From a virus, in the IMG/VR virus record IMGVR_UViG_3300037159_000004, positions 1-59,180 of that record: a DNA stretch of 59,180 bases, one strand, 5' to 3'. A model generated the notes under the pieces. The model made no database searches. It saw nothing but the letters and a program-made list of their open reading frames with translations, and had not been told where the DNA came from. Of this stretch, positions 56,919 through 59,180 are shown in pieces. The position numbers and the translations under genes are program-made. Each line of letters opens with the position of its first letter. Within the stretch, counting starts at the first letter, position 1.

Positions 56919-57384
56919 CACTGTCCTCGATCCGTCGATTGATCGCCGTCTGGCGGTTGACCTTGATGCTTCGGAGGATGATAAGCTCGTCGCGTACCTT
57001 GACACGAAAGGGAACTGGACCTGCGGCCGTGGGCACCTGATGCCGCAGCCGGCGCCTGGCCGGACGTGGGAAGGGTTCTCTGTAATTCAATCGACGAGCG
57101 ACCGATGGTTCTGCACCGACGTGATGAACGCGATGCGGCTCGCATCGCGATGGGCAGAATTTCCTTCATGCGACACCGACTGTCGCAAGAACGCGCTCTA
57201 TGAGATTGCGTTCAACATGGGCGTCCGATGGGAGCAGTTCGGCCCAACGCGCGCCGCCGTGAAAGCGCAAGATTGGCAGACGGTGCACGACCACCTGCTC
57301 GCTAGCTTGTGGGCGAAAGAGGTCGGCCCGACACGTTCGAACCGCGTCGCGAACTATTTTCTGACGGGTGAGTACCCGTCGTGA
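56902..57384 (+). CDS. Endolysin, phage lysozyme (GH24-like)
   Basis: The sequence ASEDDKLVAYLDTKGNWTCGRGH has the catalytic Glu near residue 25 followed by a Asp/Thr-containing turn as in T4-type lysozymes, and later ALYEIAFNMGVRWEQFG and RSNRVANYFLTGEYP match the C-terminal lobe. At 160 residues it is standard length. No signal peptide, so a holin is required. Confidence 0.85.
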   Translation: MAITNDTVLDPSIDRRLAVDLDASEDDKLVAYLDTKGNWTCGRGHLMPQPAPGRTWEGFSVIQSTSDRWFCTDVMNAMRLASRWAEFPSCDTDCRKNALYEIAFNMGVRWEQFGPTRAAVKAQDWQTVHDHLLASLWAKEVGPTRSNRVANYFLTGEYPS

Positions 57385-57578
57385 AGATCAAAGATCTGCG
57401 CGATATCCTGGTGTTTGTTCTGGTCACGGCCGCATGGGTGTTCTCGACAGTGTACCTGTTCGATCATCCGACGGACACCAACTTCGCGACATGGGCGGGG
57501 CTGTGCCTGACGATTACGGGCGTATACCATTGGATATGCATGAAGGACGATAAAGAGAAGGACGCACCATGCCAGTAG
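57381..57578 (+). CDS. Holin-like protein, 65 aa
   Basis: Two membrane helices (ILVFVLVTAAWVFSTVYLF and FATWAGLCLTITGVYHWICM) with charged ends (KDDKEKDAPCQ) fit a class II holin. GTG start overlaps the endolysin stop. Candidate holin by position and topology. Confidence 0.7.
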   Translation: MKIKDLRDILVFVLVTAAWVFSTVYLFDHPTDTNFATWAGLCLTITGVYHWICMKDDKEKDAPCQ

Positions 57579-57700
57579 TTCTCGCACTTCTTGCCAAAGA
57601 CTGGAAGTACCTTGTGATCATCGCCGCGTTGTTGGGCGCGGTAGGCTACATCTATCATAAAGGCGAAGTTCACATCGAAGCAGCGGACGCGTTGGAGTAA
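57569..57700 (+). CDS. Small membrane protein, 43 aa
   Basis: One helix (YLVIIAALLGAVGYIYH) with a short acidic tail. It starts inside the holin-like gene. Possibly an antiholin or additional lysis component. Confidence 0.55.
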   Translation: MPVVLALLAKDWKYLVIIAALLGAVGYIYHKGEVHIEAADALE

Positions 57701-57705
57701 GCGAT

Positions 57706-58182
57706 ATGATCCTGGCACTACTGAAACTCATTCCGGTTAAGGATCTGTGCTACGGCGCTGCCATTATCCTGTTACTGGCCGCGTTCGGCTGGTACACCGT
57801 ACATGAACGCCACGAAGGTGCGGCTAAGATAGAAGCCGCCGATCAGCGTACAGCGATGGTGGCTGAAGCTAAGGACAAGGCGATAGAGGCGGCCGGACAA
57901 GCCGCTGCGAATACTATAGGAGAGGTTTATGAGAAAGCTGTTAGGATTCCTGCCGTTGATGATCTTGGCGTCGTGTGCCACACGACCCGTAGTAGTGGCG
58001 TGTCCCAAGCCGCCGATAATCAGCGCAGTCCTGATGCAACCCCCGCACGTACAGACGGACCTTCGTTCGATCCTACAGGGGCAGCCCTCACCGTCGGCCG
58101 CGACGCCGACGCATTGATAGCCGCGCTACAAGCGCAAATTTTGGATCTCGTTGCCAGAATGAACGGGTCCGTCGCGAAATAG
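57706..58182 (+). CDS. Rz: Rz-like i-spanin
   Basis: An N-terminal signal anchor (CYGAAIILLLAAFGWYTV) is followed by a charged, helical periplasmic part (AAKIEAADQRTAMVAEAKDKAIEAAG). Gene layout with an out-of-frame lipoprotein gene nested inside it is diagnostic of Rz/Rz1. It bridges inner and outer membranes at lysis. The 158-residue length is normal. Confidence 0.88.
   Translation: MILALLKLIPVKDLCYGAAIILLLAAFGWYTVHERHEGAAKIEAADQRTAMVAEAKDKAIEAAGQAAANTIGEVYEKAVRIPAVDDLGVVCHTTRSSGVSQAADNQRSPDATPARTDGPSFDPTGAALTVGRDADALIAALQAQILDLVARMNGSVAK
57929..58117 (+). CDS. Rz1: Rz1-like o-spanin lipoprotein
   Basis: The signal MRKLLGFLPLMILASC ends in a lipobox with Cys at residue 16, followed by a Pro-rich short chain (ATRPVVVACPKPP). 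It is fully embedded in Rz in another frame. AGGAGAG precedes its ATG. Outer-membrane partner of the i-spanin. Confidence 0.85.
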   Translation: MRKLLGFLPLMILASCATRPVVVACPKPPIISAVLMQPPHVQTDLRSILQGQPSPSAATPTH

Positions 58183-58183
58183 G

Positions 58184-59180
58184 ATGGCGACGACACCCGC
58201 ATCTTCTACTGATAGCCCGATCACTAGCGGCACGTTTAAGGGCTGGACATCGGCACAGTTGTCGTCGTATTTCAATTCTCTGCCCGGCCCTACGCAGGCG
58301 CAGATGGCTTCGATGCAGTTGAGTCAGCATGGTAGGGAGGCTGGTAACCCGTTAAACAACGGGCAGAAAGTATATAACTATTCACCGCAGCAAGAGCAGT
58401 TTTTAGATCAGATTCAAACTTCTAACTGGTCGCAGCCGGGCGGCCTCGACAGCTTCCTGTCGAAGTTCTTGCCGATGGTCACCGCCGCAGGCTTGGGCGC
58501 CGCGTTCGGACCTGAAGCTGCGTCGGCGCTAGGGGTCGGCGGCTCTGCCGGCGCCGCGTCCGTAGCCGCGACGGGGTCTCTTGGAGCTACCGCAGGCACG
58601 GCCGGCGCTATAGGCGCGGGGGCTACTACGGGAGCTATTAGCGGTGCCGCTGGTGGCGCACTTACCGGAACTAATATAGGCAAGGGCGCGCTGACAGGCG
58701 CTGTCGGCGGTGCGCTCGGTGCGGCGGCGGCCCCGGCCGCGACCTCACTTGGCAATGCGACAGGGTTAAACTCGTGGCTGTCGACGGGTGTAGTGAAAGG
58801 TGCAATCGGCGCCGGCACTAACGCCCTCGGCGCGGCGCTTAACGGCGGCAACGTCGGCAACGCTGCGATCCTCGGCGGCGCTGGCGGATTTATCAGCGGT
58901 GCCGTCAGCAGTGCGACTGGCAGCAACACGTTGGGGAAGGTAGCGTCAGAGGTGGGCAGCGCGGTCGCCTCCCCGTTCCTAGGCACCAGCAGCGCGACGC
59001 AGAACAGCGGCACGCAGAACAGCGGCAGTACAGTAGGTAATATCAATATGGCAGCAAACGGTTCGAATTTAACTAACGCTGGCTCCGCTCTGGCGCCAAC
59101 GAGCACAGACACGACGCTCGCTGGCGCCATCGGCAGCGCGCTGGGTGGCGCGCTGCCCTCCGCAGCGTTCTATGCGTCGA
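58184..59180 (+). CDS. Gly/Ala-rich virion (ejection-type) protein, N-terminal part (3' end off the window)
   Basis: The start follows the Rz stop by one base (TAGG-ATG). The first 85 residues are polar; from there the chain is dominated by Ala/Gly hydrophobic helices (TAAGLGAAFGPEAAS, GALTGAVGGALGAAAAP), as in internal virion proteins that insert into membranes during DNA ejection. The frame is still open at the last base, and the final base plus bases 1-2 would make a codon in the frame of the gene at the left end. See that entry. Confidence 0.7.
   Translation, partial: MATTPASSTDSPITSGTFKGWTSAQLSSYFNSLPGPTQAQMASMQLSQHGREAGNPLNNGQKVYNYSPQQEQFLDQIQTSNWSQPGGLDSFLSKFLPMVTAAGLGAAFGPEAASALGVGGSAGAASVAATGSLGATAGTAGAIGAGATTGAISGAAGGALTGTNIGKGALTGAVGGALGAAAAPAATSLGNATGLNSWLSTGVVKGAIGAGTNALGAALNGGNVGNAAILGGAGGFISGAVSSATGSNTLGKVASEVGSAVASPFLGTSSATQNSGTQNSGSTVGNINMAANGSNLTNAGSALAPTSTDTTLAGAIGSALGGALPSAAFYAS

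Overview
The window looks like the genome of a tailed double-stranded DNA phage with podovirus (P22-like) virion genes. The host is probably a GC-rich Gram-negative bacterium, perhaps a betaproteobacterium. This rests on the high GC content, the nested Rz/Rz1 spanin pair, a P22-type portal/coat/gp4/gp10 set, and no tail-tube, sheath or tape-measure gene. The host assignment is inference. The 59,180 bases may be a complete circular or circularly permuted genome opened inside a gene: the reading frame running off the right end (58184 onward) continues in frame into the one entering at the left end (to 1754), giving a 916-residue protein.

There are two large transcription units. A leftward unit occupies about 36370 down to 9979 and ends at a UUCG-tetraloop terminator at 9926-9953. 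It is a tightly packed chain of about 60 genes, many joined by ATGA or GTGA stop/start overlaps and several under 60 codons. It holds a replication and recombination set: primase-helicase, family A DNA polymerase, DUF2815 single-strand binding protein, DUF2800 nuclease, SNF2-type helicase, VRR-NUC nuclease and endonuclease VII. It also holds a sigma-factor-like regulator, a serine recombinase, HNH nucleases, and accessory genes (SPFH/Band 7 protein, phosphoribosyltransferase-like, C39-like peptidase, two JAMM/DUF4329-like membrane proteins, a Tat-signal protein). Four copies of one promoter element (TTGACA, 17 bases, then TATTGCTGGAACTG) sit directly upstream of leftward genes.

A repeat-rich control region of about 800 bases (36432-37223) separates this from the rightward unit, which starts at 37224. 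That unit runs through small early genes, a tRNA-Asn, a pair of 18-bp operator-like palindromes, five tandem related low-complexity proteins, small structural genes, two GroES-like proteins flanking a second endonuclease VII, a terminase large subunit encoded as two overlapping genes, portal, scaffold, coat protein, head completion proteins, the lysis cassette, internal virion proteins and, across the ends, two related tail-fibre genes ending at 9930.

The most unusual points are the phage-specific promoter family together with a sigma-like gene, the split terminase, the five-gene tandem family, the two GroES-like proteins, the SPFH protein, and a UvrD helicase C-terminal fragment without a start codon. 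No tyrosine integrase, clear repressor, CRISPR array or insertion sequence was seen.
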